Shown here: piece by piece, positions 1 to 13,143 of the stretch
How positions within the stretch are numbered: position 1 is the stretch's first letter
Layout: every line of letters begins with the position of its first letter
NCBI GenBank assembly: GCA_030267565.1
Contig: BRXU01000035.1
Coordinates: forward strand, 899,001-963,000
Source: Pleodorina starrii
Lineage: Eukaryota > Chlorophyta > Chlorophyceae > Chlamydomonadales > Volvocaceae
DNA: 64,000 nt
Direction of reading: 5' to 3'
Program-made: the position numbers and the translations under genes
The notes under the pieces: model-generated
Databases searched by the model: none
Told to the model about the DNA's origin: nothing
The model's input: the letters and a program-made list of their open reading frames with translations, nothing else

Positions 1-3000
1 CCGGCTATGATAGAAAGGCCCGGTCAGGCCTGCCCAAAAAGCTCGAGTCACCTTTACCAGTCTGCAGTACGAATGCAGATGTCTTTGGCCGCTAGATTCA
101 GTTATAGCGCGATGTGCCAGAGACGCAGTGTGTCGTGACAAGATCGCGAGGCTCGAGGCCAAGCGGTGCCAAGGGCCGCGGAGGCACGCCAGCGATGTAG
201 CGCAAGGCGACCAAATCGGCACCGACCACGTCCGCCTCATCTTCGTCGCGCTCATCGAGCACGCACGACGGGTACAGCCAGCAGCTCGCCCTCCTCAGAC
301 GACGTACGGAAAGGGCAAGCACTCCCGAAGTTCGATCCCTGTGGAGACCCCCGGCTACCGCTGGGTGTGAGATTATGGCTAGCTGCTATGAGTGGAGTTG
401 GTGGCCGAGTTGATTGGCCAGGATTCACACGTTTGAGTGGTGGCGATCGCTGAACCCTCTGTCTCGGTGGTAGATTGGGTGAATGGATGAGGTCCGCCCT
501 AGAAGGCAGAGCTATCCCAGTTGTCCAATGAAGATCGTCTGGAAGGTTCTGGAAGGTGCGGATGGTGCCCAGAGGAGAATGGGGCCATACCGTACAACTG
601 TAACAATCTCTCTCTCACTCCCGAAGCTCCCGGCGAAAGGCGGCAAAGCTGGCCAAACAACAAGAGGACCACCACTTACAACCCGCCCCTTCGAGAACAG
701 CAAGAGTGGAATGCCGGGCCGGGGCAAGAAGAGGAGGCTCGCCGCCGGGCGGCGAGCCAAGCCAAGCTCGCTCGCTTGCCGCCAAGGAGCTGATGACGAC
801 CGCAGGGAGCAGGTGTCCGACGCGGAACGGCCAGCAGCAGGCAACAACGACGTGCCGCCCGAGGACCCGGCCCCCAACAACGGTGTTGCGGCCCACCACG
901 GGCCCAGGCAGGCGGCGCACCGCAGCAGGCGGCCGCGGGTTCTCCCGAGGCGGGGTTCTCGCCACATGTACAGCCGTGGTACCCAATCACCCGCGGCTTG
1001 TATGCGGCCCAGCCGCAGCAGTTCCGACCAGGAGAGGTTCCGACCATTCGCTCTCCGGGACATTTGGAGGCTCTGTGATCTCATGCGTGTACGGTATAAT
1101 GAGACCTTGAGCTCAGCCTTCAGGGTCATCCGGGAGGAGCATCTGGCGGGACTTCAAGCAATGGGCCTGCATGGAAACGCGCGCTCAGGGCATTGGATGA
1201 CCGCAGGCAGGCGCACACGAGCGCCCAAGCCGGACCGGCCCCCAGCAACTAACGGTGTTCCACACGGCAGCCAGCCATGCCATATCTGCAGGCGGCTGCG
1301 GCGGCTCACCCGGACGTGCCACCGGTGCTCTTTCTCGACCCACGGCCGCGGGGGCAGCAGCAGAAGCAGAAGCAGCCGGCTGAGGTCCCGGCTGCAGTAC
1401 CGGCGGCACCACTGCCACGTGCCACCCCAGCAGCACGCCCACATGGTGGGTCACACCCCTTTCGCAATACTGGGATCGATACCGAGCAAGAAGGGAGGGG
1501 ACCGGGCGGGGAGCACAATCTGAAACCAAACGAACGTGTGGAATATGTACCGTGTTCGCAATTCACGGTAAGTGCAGGGGGGGGGTAAAAGATTTAGTTT
1601 CAGACCCCACGCTAAAAATGTTGGCGGACCCCCCCCAGACCACCCACCCACCCCTGCCGTACCGTACGACGCTGTACGGTTGTCGTAAAAAAGCGCAAAT
1701 CAACGCGTTTTTCGCAAACCGCCATCGCACTTAGCGAAATCCTGTCATTTCGGTCATGATTGTTTACTGTTTTACGTACGCGAATGCAAGTCAAGAGTGA
1801 CGAAGGGGAGCTGTATTGTCCTTGTTTGTCCATTTCCAAACAAACGACCAAACCGTTGTATCACAAAGTCAACTGCACGACAATAATGCCTCAACGCGTC
1901 AATTGCATTTCATTCGACAGCAGTCCGGAAAGCGAGCTCGGGAAGAACTTGGCGGCATCGCTCCGTGCCTTCCCGTCTGCGCGCCCTTGCTTGCACGCTG
2001 CGCTAGCGTAGTGCCTCTCTAAGTTTGCGTCGTTTATGTTCTCCGGAAGGAGGGCTCCGCACCCACGGAGGCGTGGCACCTTCAGATGCGACACTCCAGC
2101 CGCGTTCCCGTAAGCACCATCACCCTAAGTATCCTCGTCCTTGCGGGGCTTTTTATCTATTGGAGAAAATGTAGGTTTGTCGTTATCGTCCATAGCCGTC
2201 ACTCGACATGTGCATACACAAAGTTCCGACTTAACCCAGTACGCTATAGTGCCCCTGACATGCGGAAATGATAGGTATGACATCAAGGACTTGCTTTGTG
2301 AAGTTGGTTTTATCTTTTGAGCATTGTAGAAAAAGTTGGAAAGGGTATGGAAGAAATTCTCCGAGACCCATACCCACCCACCCACCCCCCTGCCGTACAA
2401 CCAACTTTGGCAGGCCATAACTTTTTATATACCCAGGTCCAAATTCACTTCTGAAAGCATATTTGGACTCCTCATGCAAAGATCTTTCGGTTTTGAGCGT
2501 GGGGTGTTTTTTTTTATTCCCTGCCCCCCCCCCCCTTGTAAGTGCCGCAAGATTTGGGACCACGCGCCGTCACGCCCAGTCTCAGGACCTAACTGCACTT
2601 CGCCGGTGATTTGGTTAGTGGCCTGGTCTAGATGTTCTATTGAACATTAGACCCACAGAGTCGTGCGATCGCACTATGTAGCTGTTATCCAGCTCCTCTA
2701 TAATTAATTAATCTAACTGCACAAACTAGCGGTTCGCAGGCACCGCGGAAGACTTGACCCGAGGGCTGAAAGCGCGCACTGCCGTCGATCGGTGCACATG
2801 TATGCGGCCACCCACTGAGGCGTTTGGCTGGCTGGGGCCGTGGGGATGCGGGGCGCCCTGTGCAGCGACTGCTAGCTGTTGGACACTGGCCGCGTCTACA
2901 CATGGTACAGTCGAAAGACCCGAACGCTCGCGCGCTACAAGGCCCACGCCCGCTCGCCACCGACTCGTATGCGGGACGATGCGGCGTGCGTCACTCGCTC

Positions 3001-4253
3001 CCATCACAGCCAACCTCGAAATGCGACTGCTGGTGTGTCCTGCACGCACGCACCTCCCCCGAGACCCCTAGCCGCCTGGAGGAACGCTGTACGCGCGCAT
3101 TGTCCAGCACAAACCCGCGTGGCCCCAACGGCGACAACATACTGCAGGGCGCCCCCAACGTACTGCAGGGCGCCCCCAACAAACGCCTGTACATGTATCC
3201 ACGCGCGCCTCTATCTCCAAGCGGAGGGCGCCGTGCTCACGTGCGCCGGGCCGAGGCTCCGGTTATAAGCCGTCACGCGACTGCAGCTCTGCTGAATAGC
3301 GCTGCCGTTTGCCTACCGTATCTAGCGGTGTCCTTGGCATGGCCGGATGCAACGAACGCTGCAAAGCGCGGATGGTCGTTGGGTGCCGAGGTGCAGCATG
3401 CAGGCTGTCGCACTTAGGGTGCGGTGCACCACATACCGTACATGTATGTCCTGGTGGCGTGGCGTGTTTGCTGCCGCACAGAGTCATGGCTGAAGGCGTG
3501 TATGAAAGCTTGGCGTTACCGCCCGGCGTCGGGTGCGACGGTACCGTCGCACCCGACTCCGTGCTACTTCCAAATCGTGTTTGCTAAACACGCGAGCCCA
3601 ATAATGACCTATGTTGGCCACATGCAGTGCGAGGGTTGCCTGCGACCCACACCCGTCTCCCCACTACCTTACCCGGACAGCGACTTCACAAAAGAGCACC
3701 TCTGTTTGACCCAGCGCCAAGCTACTAAGCAGACGCATACATGAGCGACGGTTAGTTGCGTACGGCAATCGGAAAGAATCTAAACTCTGGGACGCTTGCA
3801 AAATAATCAAACTTTACGTTACCATAAACCCTACCTACACGCGAGATAGAATTGCTTGCATTCATTAATAGGTCGTGTGCTGCGACGAAAGATAAGTCCT
3901 TTCCAACACTGACATACGCCTTACTCAGAGCCTGCCACTACAAGCAGTTTGACCCATATTGCATCTCATATTTGCCTTATTTGATGATTTAATTATGCAA
4001 TCAGACCCAACACGGTTTGCGAGAGGTATTCCGGATGGTTCCCGACAGCCGCCGACTTGCGCACGGCTTTTTCCAATACATGCACCCCTAAATGCGAGTC
4101 TTATTCACCGGCGTACTCCGGGATGCTTCAGAACTGGTCGTCAAGGCCAAATTCACTGGCTGGTAGGTAAATGCTGAAAATGAATGTGTGCGCGTTGACC
4201 ATAAACCTTCGCGACGTGCGTTTGTTACTAGACCGTATGTCCTCCGATTATCC
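1..4253. other. Left intergenic region with no recognisable gene
   Basis: I find no exon chain with a recognisable protein here. Positions about 480-1600 carry overlapping open frames on both strands, rich in Arg, Pro, Gln and Ala. They keep no domain I can name and could be a decayed repeat or retroelement. From about 1600 to 4250 the base composition is more even and stop codons are frequent in all frames. A CCCACCC-rich stretch followed by a GTAC-rich stretch occurs near 1630-1680 and again near 2370-2400. A two-copy 21-bp tandem repeat lies at 3139-3180. The final few hundred bases should contain the promoter and 5' leader of the gene starting at 4254. Confidence 0.5.
3139..3180. repeat. 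Two-copy 21-bp tandem repeat
   Basis: The 21-bp unit (core TACTGCAGGGCGCCCCCAAC) is present twice in direct tandem, differing only in its first base. It lies in non-coding DNA. Confidence 0.9.
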
Positions 4254-7200
4254 ATGATCCGATTCATGCGTCAAACTGCATTCGGACCCCGCCCTGCTTC
4301 TCCACAGCGCGCTGGTGCCGTACAAGCGACCTCTGGCAGCGGCGCTCCTCGGAGATCAACAGATGACCGAATCCGGAGAGTGGAACTTAGCGAAGATTCG
4401 CTGTCTGACGAGTTCACGCAGCAAGGTGTAGACCCCAGCTGGTTTCAGGCGGCAGCAGAGCAGTCCGGCTTGGGCGCACGACAACAACAACAGCAGCAGC
4501 AGGCTGCCCATCCGCTAAACTTCAGCGCCGCTCCGCTCCGCAAGCCCGCCCTCACGCCCTTCCGACGAAACTACGACGGCAGCCCCATCGGGCCCACCAC
4601 GTCCCAAGACCTTAACCGTGACTTCATACCCAACAGCGACGCCGTCGCCGCAGCCGCAGCCGCAGCCGGCGGCGGCGGCGGCGGCGCCGGCACCAGCTTC
4701 GGGGGCGCCGGGCCGTCGGCGACGGAGGCGCAAGTGCTGCTGCCCACGGCGGCGCCGCCGCCGGCGGCGGCCCGCGGACCGCACGCCCGCGCCTTCGGCA
4801 TCCTCTCCACCATCGTCTCTCTGGCGGCGGTGGGCGCATACGTATACACCCTGGTCACACGCAGACGACAGGAGCAGCAAGGCGGCGTCGACCGACCCAT
4901 GGGTCAGACCACCCTGAAGGCCGTGCCGCCCCCTGGCGCCGCCCCTGGGGCGCCGCAGCAGAAGCGCTCCCCCGCCGGTGCCGGCACGGGGCTGTTCCGA
5001 AGTCCATCCGCTGCACCGCCGCCGGGGGCGGCGGCGGCGGTCGCGACGGGTGTTCCGACAGTAGTGGCGGCGCCGGCGCCGGCGCCGGCGGGTGGCGCTG
5101 CCGCCGCCGTCGAGCCGTCCGCCGCTGCGGCCGCTGCACGACCCACTGCGGGGCCCGCGCAGCCGCCGACGTCGCCGGTACGGGATCGTGGCTGGTGGCG
5201 GCGGCTTGGCCGACTGTACTACATCAGTTTCGGTGCGCAGTACGGGCTCGTCCCGCGCGTCCGCTTGGACGGTACGGCAGGAACAGTTGCCGCTGCTGGC
5301 GGAAGCGGCAGCAGCCCCTGGAGCGGTGCAGGCAGCAGCAGTGGCAGTAGCAGCAGCAGCGCGACGCTGGTCGTATTCGAAGATCCGGCGGATGCGGAAT
5401 ACGTTGCAAACGTGCTGTACGAGGACCTCGTACAAAACGGTACGATTTTAGGTGCCGCACTGAACGGCGTGCCGTATACGTTTTTTTGTGTGTGTATTCG
5501 GGAGGGGGCCTGGGCCGTGAGATGGGATGGGACATAGAGACACGTGGGATCTGGGTACGGCGGGTCTTTCCCTATCCCCCCGGTCCTTCACCTTTTCTCC
5601 CCCCCCCTCACTCCGCCCCTCCCAGGTCCCCGCTGTTCTAACCCTCTCCCCCCCTCACGGGCTCCGGCCTACCGTAGCGACGCAATATTTTTGCGACGCG
5701 GTTATTTTGCGAGGCCAGAACTTTATTAAATGTGGATGTACCTTAAAAACCTTATACGTGGATACGTAACCCCCTTCCCCCTTTTCCCAACCGTTCCTTC
5801 CCCCTCACCTCCCCCCTCAGGTGCTCAGCCGCCAGGGCCACGGCCTTCCACCATGGGGGTGCTCTCCGCGGCGCCGCTGTTCCTGGAGGACCTGGCGGTA
5901 CGGTACAACAGTACGGAACAGCGGGGACCTGGGAAGGGCACCCAGGGGTTGTGCGAGTGTTGGTGGGATGTGTGTGTGTGTGTGTGTGTTTGTAGGAGTT
6001 TTGGGGGCAGCGCTTTGGGCGGGAGAAAGAAAGAAAGAAAGGAAGAAAAAAGTCGTTTCCAAGTTCAAGTCGCCCCCATCAGCCCCATTATGTACAAAGC
6101 ACAGATGTTCGTGGGGCCTGGGAAAGTAGGGGCGGGGCGCGGGGCCCTGCTTTGGATTTAGAGAGCTCAAACGCCGCCGCGTGGTTATGTGTGCCGCTGT
6201 GCCGCCACCGCTGACGTTGCCTATTCAGGCAATGCGCGGCACGCCGGTGGAGGCAGTCCCCTCGGACAGCCTGCGGAAGGACTTGCACCTGGGCGTGGCG
6301 CAGCTCGAGGTACGGACGGGTACGACAGTTGGGGAACGGGGTGCCGTACGGCTGACGTGTTTCAGGCTGCAGAGGTACGGCAGTACGGGTGAGGTGATGG
6401 AGAGCCTGCACGGATGGCTGTGGGTCGGATGGGCGGGTGCGACTTGTAGGTACCACGGGGTGGGGTGTACGGAGGGTGCGGTTCTTGTGGTACGGCAATG
6501 CCTTACTTTAATCGAAGGAAGTGGCATTCACATTCATTAGAGCTCTCCTGTCAGGGGCACCTGCTTTGTGGCATCTACTTTGCTACTTTGTCTACTTTGA
6601 AAATTGCGGCTTGGGGACTTCGTGCTTCCCGCCCGGCCGACCGCGTTTGGGAACGACTTTTTTTTTCCTAAACGCCTTTTTTGTTAGGTCATACTGGCGG
6701 CTCTGGTGCAAGGAGTTTCATCCGACGAGGCCGCCGCGCGCGCGGAACGGCTCCTAAACGACGCAGCAGCGGCGGCGGCGGCGGCGGAAGCGGCTGACTC
6801 TGCCGCAGCAGCGGCCGCCACCGCCGCCGCCGCCAAGCCGGCGGCCCGCCCCGATGGCGGTGCGACGGCGGGACCCGGAGTACGGCCGCCGATGGCGCGT
6901 ACGGCAGAGCAGCGAGGCTTGAAGATAAGGCTGCCGTCAAAATTCGACTTCCCGGGATTCGATGCGGGCCCGTCGCAGAGCGAGACGCCGCCGCCGCCGG
7001 CAGCGGCGGCGGCGGTGCAGCCCGCATCCTCAGCGCCCGCGTCGGCTGCGGCAGCGCCGCTGCCTTCGCCGCCGGCGGCGGCGAGGGCAACACCGGAGCC
7101 TCCCCCCACAGCGGCGGCGCAGCCGACGGCGGTGGCGACGGAGCCGCCGCCGCCGCCACCGCCGCCAGCGCTTCCGCAGGTGGTGCCCTCGGCCGTACGG

Positions 7201-10145
7201 GAACCCGTACGCGGTGGCGGCGGGGGCGGCATGCAGGACACGTCGTCCGGGTCCCGCCGCTGGGCGCCGCCGGTGGCCGGCGAAAGTGTAATCGACGCGG
7301 AAGCTGTCAACGTCACGCCCGTATCAGCGGCGCCGTCGCCGTCCGGCAGCGCCTCGGCCTCCGCCGGCGCCGCCGCCGCCGCCGCTGCCGCTGCCGCCGC
7401 TGCGACTGCCGTACCGGTCAGCGAGATGGACGAGGCGATGCGCGAGTACCGTGAGCTGGAACGCCTGATGGCCATGGCGGCGGGCGCCGGCGGCGCCGCC
7501 AGCAGCGGCGGCGCCGCCGCCACCGCCGCCGCCGCCGCCAGTGACGCGGAGCCCCCGCGAGAGTCCGGCGGCGGCCGGCGGGATGAGGACGCCCTCATCA
7601 GCGGCGCCGTCGCCGCCGCACCCGCACCCGATTTTGTGGCCCGTGGGCCGGTGGTGGCGGTCGACGCCAGCGCCTCCGGACGGGATCAGGACGGGCAGGC
7701 GGCGGCGGTGGAGGGGCGGGGAGAGGCGGAGCAGCAGCAGCAGCAGCAGGAGCGGAAGACGGGGGCGCAGAGGGCTCGTGAGATCTTGGCGGAAAAGGTG
7801 AGGTCAGCGAGATCAGCGAAATCAGGGGGGGAGACTGAGGGGCGGCGAGTCGGGGCGGGGCTCAGCTGGCGGTACGGCATACCCACGTGTGGGACGAGGG
7901 TTTGGCGCCGAGGGGTGGCTCGCCGGGGGGCGAGGGCAGGGTCCTTTTCCGGCCTGCGGGTGGGGGAAGGCCGCACCGCTGGAGTTCTTTGGGTCGGTCT
8001 TTTCCCGCTGTCCCGGTTTGCTCCGCTTGCCAATATTAAAGAATAAAGAATGGGGAGCAAGAATGGGAATGTGGGGAGTATCTTATCCGACCATGATCAT
8101 GATGGGGAAAGGCCCGCAGCTGGGGTCGGGCGGAGGGTGCCGGCTTCTCAGCTGGGCGGAGGATGCCGGCAGCTTGGCAGCCGAGCCATAGGGCCCGATG
8201 CCCCTTGGCGGCTTGGCCGCCCCCCAGTGGGGAACGATGTTGATAAAGGGGATCTCGGATGAGGAGCGGAGAAGGGGCTGCGGCGTCTTTCGTGGTTTTC
8301 GTGTCGCCCCTCGAGTCCGACGAGAGCGAGCCAGCGCGGCGGCACTCCCGCGGAGAAGCACAGGAGCCCCGCGCGCTCTGTTTCCGACACGACACGACAT
8401 GACATGGCATGGCATGACAGGGCGGGGCAGGGCGACAACACACCCCGGACATGCACTTTCCTACGTCTGTCCACAGCCCGTCGGTGTAGCGCGGTGCGTT
8501 GCAGCGCACGTTTCCCTGCCGTACGACAGGCTTCGCAATGTAATCCTCGCATCCTATGGCCGTAAACTGTCGTACACATGGCTGCCGTACACAGGGCCCC
8601 ACCGATGCGGCAATGGAGGAGGCGCTGGCGGCGTTGGCGGAGGACGAGCAGCGCGGCGGCGGCGGCGGCGACGACGACGACGAGGAGGAGGATGACGAGG
8701 AGGAGCTTTTAGACGAATATTATTCCATCTTCAATAACGAACGTTCCCTGGAGCAGCCCGGCAGTAGCAGCGGCAACGGCAGTAGCAGCGGCAGCAGCAG
8801 CAGCAACGGCGGGTTTCAGGGGGCGACGGCGGCGGCGTCAGGCAGGACGGGCGGCGTCGGCGCCGGCGACCTGGCGGCGGAGGTGGCGGAGGTGCAGCGG
8901 CAGCTGGCAGGTGTCGTACAGGCGGTGGCGGCGGCGCACGCGCAGGGCGTGCCGCCGCCGGCCAACGCCACCGCCAGCATGCAGAGCCTGCAGCGGCGGC
9001 TACAGGAACTCCAGTCTCGACTCGCCGCCGCGGCAGCGGCGGCGCAGCCGCCGCCGCCGCCGCCACCGCCGCCTCCGGCAGCAGCCGGCGCTGCCGCCGC
9101 CGGCAGCAGCAGCCGGAGGACCGGCGGAAGCCTCTTCTCTTCGCCCGCCTCCTTTCAGCCAATTGGCAGCAGCACCAATAACGGTAACGGAAGCCGCAGC
9201 AACAACAACGGCAGCAATGGCAGCATCGGCAACGGGACTCGGGCGGCGGCGGCGCCGCCGCCTGCGGCGGCGGACCCGGCGGCGTTGGTGACGCCGCTGA
9301 GCGTGCCGGGGGCCCCCGCCGTGACGTCGTCTGGAGAAGGCGGCAAGGCGGGGGCGCGGCGGGCGTGGGGCGCCTGGAAGACGAACCGACGGATTCAGGA
9401 AGCCGAAGCGACGCTGCTCAAGGCGGCAGCGAAACCCGCCACCTCGCAGCCGCAGCCGCAGCCGGCGGCAAGGCCTGCCGCGGCGGCGGCAGCGGCGGCG
9501 GCGCGGGAAGCTGGTCCTAGCGGTGGTGGCGGCGGAGGCGGTGGCGGCGGAGGCGGCGGCTCGAAGGGCTCGGAGGACGACGACGGCAGCACGGTGCTTA
9601 ACAAGCGCGTCGGCAGCAATCGGCCGCCAAAGGTACGGCACGGTACGACACGGTACGGGGCGGCGAGGAGTGTTGGCGGCGGGCAGTGTTTACGGGGAGC
9701 TGCGGGCTGGGCTCGCACACCACCACCACCCGCCGCCGCCGTCGCCGTCGCCGCCGGCACGGGCACGGGTCCTGCCACCCCGGGGGAAGAGGCGCCTGCC
9801 TATCCGCGCATATCCTTTTATTATTACGGGTGGGTTTTCCACCGTAAAAGGGTTAATTTCCTCATTTGCTGGCCCCGGGAGGCGGATTCGTGGACGCCTG
9901 CCCTGAATGCGCCCTGCCTCGCCCCGCCCCGCTCCGCCCCTGTGCGCCCGCACTGCCGCCATATGCGCCGCCCTGCCCGGGTGCCGCCTGAAGGGTCGCC
10001 CCGCACCCTCCTTCCCACCTCCTTTCCGTCTCCGTTTCTTTGCTGCGGTATCTTCCTATTTACTCCCCGCCCCTCCCCGCCCCTCACCCTCACCCCCAGG
10101 TGGTGGAGCCGCCGGAGGCACGACAAGACCGCGTCAGGGTGTGTA

Positions 10146-10179
<34 letters not shown>

Positions 10180-13143
10180 TACGGCAGCCGGACCTGCGCC
10201 GTACTGTCCCACCCGTCATTTCGCTGTCCCTCCAAGCACCCACGCACACACATACACACACATACACATGCACACATGCCCTGATAGTTGTTACCCAAAA
10301 ATAGCAGTGGTAAGTGGTTTCGTGAGGTCGCCGCCCCCCTTTCCCGAACTGTACCCCGGATTGTGATAGCCCCCCGGGGGGCTGCACCTCTGTGCTCTTG
10401 TGGAAAGCTGCAGCCCACTGAATTTACCGCCGCCGAAAAAAACCGGAAAAGGGCCCTCCTCTTGCGCAACCCTTTTTTTGGCGGAGGGAGGGGGGCCGGG
10501 GTGAGAGTTCAGAGGAGGGCCGCATCTTCTCTCGTGATGGGGTCAAGGTAGTTATCTAGCAGCAGCAACAGCAGTAGCAGCGCCGGTGGCAGCCAGCCAG
10601 CCAGCCGTCCAACCACGCGGTCCCCTTGCAAGCCTATTTTCCTCCAGAGGTACATCTTACGACACGTACGGCACCTTCTGTGTGCTCTCGCAGGAAGCGC
10701 TGCGGGTGTTTTCCCAGATGGCCAGTGGCGGCGGCGACGACGATGACGGTGAGGGGGCCGACGGAGGAGAGGCTGGTGACGACGAACAGCTCTTCGACCG
10801 CTCCGCGTCCCTGCTGGCAGGTAGGGTACGGATAGGGTACGGCAGTACGACAGTACGGTATGGGGCAATGGGGGAAAGGCCCGAGCGGCCAGGGCCCGCG
10901 TGTCGGCACGCCTTCACCCCCGTCCCGTCCTGGCCTGCCCCGGCTTTGAACGTCTTCCGATCACCTCACGATGCCTCTCCTCCTCCTCCTCCTTCTCCTC
11001 CTTCTCCTCCTTCTCCTCCTTCTCCTCCTTCTCCTCCTTCTCCTCCTTCTCCTCCTTCTCCTCCTTCTCCTCCTTCTCCTCCTTCTCCTCCTTCTCCTCC
11101 TTCTCCTCCTTCTCCTCCTTCTCCTCCTTCTCCTCCTTCTCCTCCTTCTCCTCCTTCTCCTCCTTCTCCTCCTTCTCCTCCTTCTCCTCCTTCTCCTCCT
11201 TCTCCTCCTTCTCCTCCTTCTCCTCCTCGGTCGCTCGGTCGCTCTGTGATCCGCCACCCAATCCTCAGCTCCTCTCCACTCCGCTCTCCGCTTTACTCCG
11301 ACTCGCTCCATTCCTCTCTTCGCTTCACCCCGATTCGCTTTCTGTTACCTCCTTCTCCTCCTCCTCAGTCTCTTACGCGATCCAGTCACACGTTCTCGTG
11401 CACTCATACGCTCTGTCGGTAACAATCTTCGTTATCTACCCAACCATATGTCCATCTCAGCTGTTCGCCTCTTTGTCATCTTTGTCCCTTTGCTTGATTC
11501 CCAGGCGGCAAGCAGCCCTGGTGGCAGAAGCGCTTCCAGGCCCTCTTTCTGCCCACCATCGGATATCCGGACGGATCCATGGGTTTCCTGCAGGTACGAC
11601 AAGGGGTACGGTATGCCGTACACTTGTCCCAGCGAGCTTGTCCCGCCTGTCATAGAAACACATGCACACATGTGCATCGGCAAGCACGTAAAGACGTAAT
11701 TGAGCCCCAACCCCCAACCGCCAACCAACCGCCAACCAACCGCCAACCACCTTGCCCTCTCTGTAACCGGCGGCGCAACGACTCAGGTGAACGTGTCGCT
11801 GTCGGCTGAACGGAGGGACATGCGCGTGCTGGCATTCGAAGACCGTACGGATTGTACGGCATGCCTGACGTTGCTGGCGCAGTGGCCGGAGTACGAGGGA
11901 ACCGACCCCCGGGTGCGTGTGTGTACGACAGCATGGGCAGGAATGCCGAATGCGCGCTGGAGCGTGCGTTTTCGCGAAGAAACCACGGTAACGGTAACGG
12001 TAACGGTAAACCGAATTTAACATTTTGCGAGGGCGACGCGCTCTGCTCTGCCAGGCACCGAGAGGCCCTGCGGCGTTCCCATTCCCCCGGGGCTGGGAGG
12101 GGAAAACTAAACCCCAAGATACCGAAGATACCGCAGCGGAGGGACGAAGGCTTGGGGAGGGGGGAGCGGCCCTACCGTGACTGGTGGCTACATGTGGCCG
12201 TGCCGGGAACCAGTACCGGTGAACCAGGTTTGTATGTAGGAAACCCTGGAGATGGCAGGCCCCCATGTGTGTGTGTGTTTGCGGTGGGGCCCGTGGTGCG
12301 GTCTTTTTGCGGCCATCGCAGCACCCAGCCCAACAGGGGTCTCTCAGTTGGCCTCACCTCGCTCACCTCGGGTGAATCCTTCACACGCGGCCTCGGAAGT
12401 CGGCTGGGAGGCTGGTGTAGGGCCGACTGGTCAAAGCAGGACCAAGGCAGGGCCGAAGTTGAAAACCCAAGCGACCATCACGCGGCCATCTTACCCCCGC
12501 ACCCGCCTGCCCCGCTCCCGCCTCCCCCCTCCCCCCCCCCCCGCCTGCTGCAGGTGAGCATGATGCCAACCGATCGGCTGTTGCAGCAACTCCAGGAGAT
12601 ATACGACAATCAGGTACGATAATACGGCAGTACGGAAAATACGGAATGCTCGTTGTGTTGTGTTGTCACGCAGAGCGTACGACAGTGTACGACTGCAAGC
12701 GCGAAATTTGTCGCTCTGCTAGCCAGCGCAGTGAGGACGTCTCTGCCCTGCCCCGCCCCGCACTTCGTACTGCACTGCACTGAACTCCACCGCTGCCACT
12801 GTCACCGCTGCCACCGCTGCCACCACCGCACTGCCACTGCCACCTCACTGCCGCTGCCGCTGCCACTACCGCACTCCCACTGTCGCTGCCGCTGCCACCT
12901 CACTGCCACTGCCACCGCTGCCACCGCCGCCACCACCTCACTGCCGCTGCCACCGCCGCTGCCCACCGAGCTCAGGCGGATCTCAACAGCGGCGTCAGTC
13001 GACCTCGCGGCCTGGCGGTGTTCCGTCGCGGCAAGCTGTCCATGCGGCCCGGCATGCGCCCCGACGACTTCCTTCAGCTGGTGGTCTACCAGCACGCAGC
13101 CCAGGTGGCGCTGGCACGAACCGGGTACGGCTTCACGGCGTGA
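4254..13143 (+). CDS. Large membrane-anchored, probably plastid protein with two DUF3110-like modules
   Basis: Eleven exons: 4254-5439, 5821-5897, 6229-6309, 6688-7797, 8595-9632, 10100-10132, 10694-10820, 11505-11593, 11787-11912, 12554-12613, 12976-13143. All phases agree and give 1364 residues. The first in-frame ATG opens an Arg/Ser/Ala-rich, acid-poor leader that looks like a plastid transit peptide. One hydrophobic segment lies at about 182-201. A DUF3110-like module (YYISFG then VVFEDPADAEYVANVLYED) lies at about 317-395. A second (GSMGFLQ then VLAFEDRTD) spans exons 8-10, about 1222-1305. Between them are about 800 residues of Ala/Gly/Pro/Ser runs with an acidic patch and short predicted helices. 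The last exon encodes a conserved-looking C-terminus (FRRGKLSMRPGMRPDDF). Function unknown: DUF3110 is assigned from pattern memory. Exon 6 (33 nt) and the stretch before exon 7 are the least certain parts. Confidence 0.7.
10976..11228 (+). repeat. 9-bp polypyrimidine microsatellite in an intron
   Basis: About 27 near-perfect copies of the 9-mer TCTCCTCCT fill most of the intron between exons 7 and 8 of the gene starting at 4254. The pyrimidine strand is the sense strand. All frames are open, so Pro-Pro-Ser, poly-Leu and Glu-Glu-Lys reading frames here are by-products. Confidence 0.95.

Noticed and set aside
320..360. GTTCGATCCC resembling a tRNA T-loop
   Set aside because: The flanking bases cannot form the T stem and no D or anticodon arm is found.
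1561..2552. Possible inverted repeats flanking a 1-kb segment (AGCGTGGGGT and C-run boundaries)
   Set aside because: Only about ten bases match in the inverted sense; neighbouring matches are in direct orientation, so it is probably compositional.
4515..5435. 306-codon open frame on the minus strand
   Set aside because: It is the shadow of exon 1 of the plus-strand gene; Arg/Ala/Gly bias comes from GCN and CCG repeats, and splice phases support only the plus strand.
10914..11311. Poly-Glu/Lys, poly-Arg, poly-Leu and Pro-Pro-Ser reading frames
   Set aside because: All are translations of the 9-bp intronic microsatellite.
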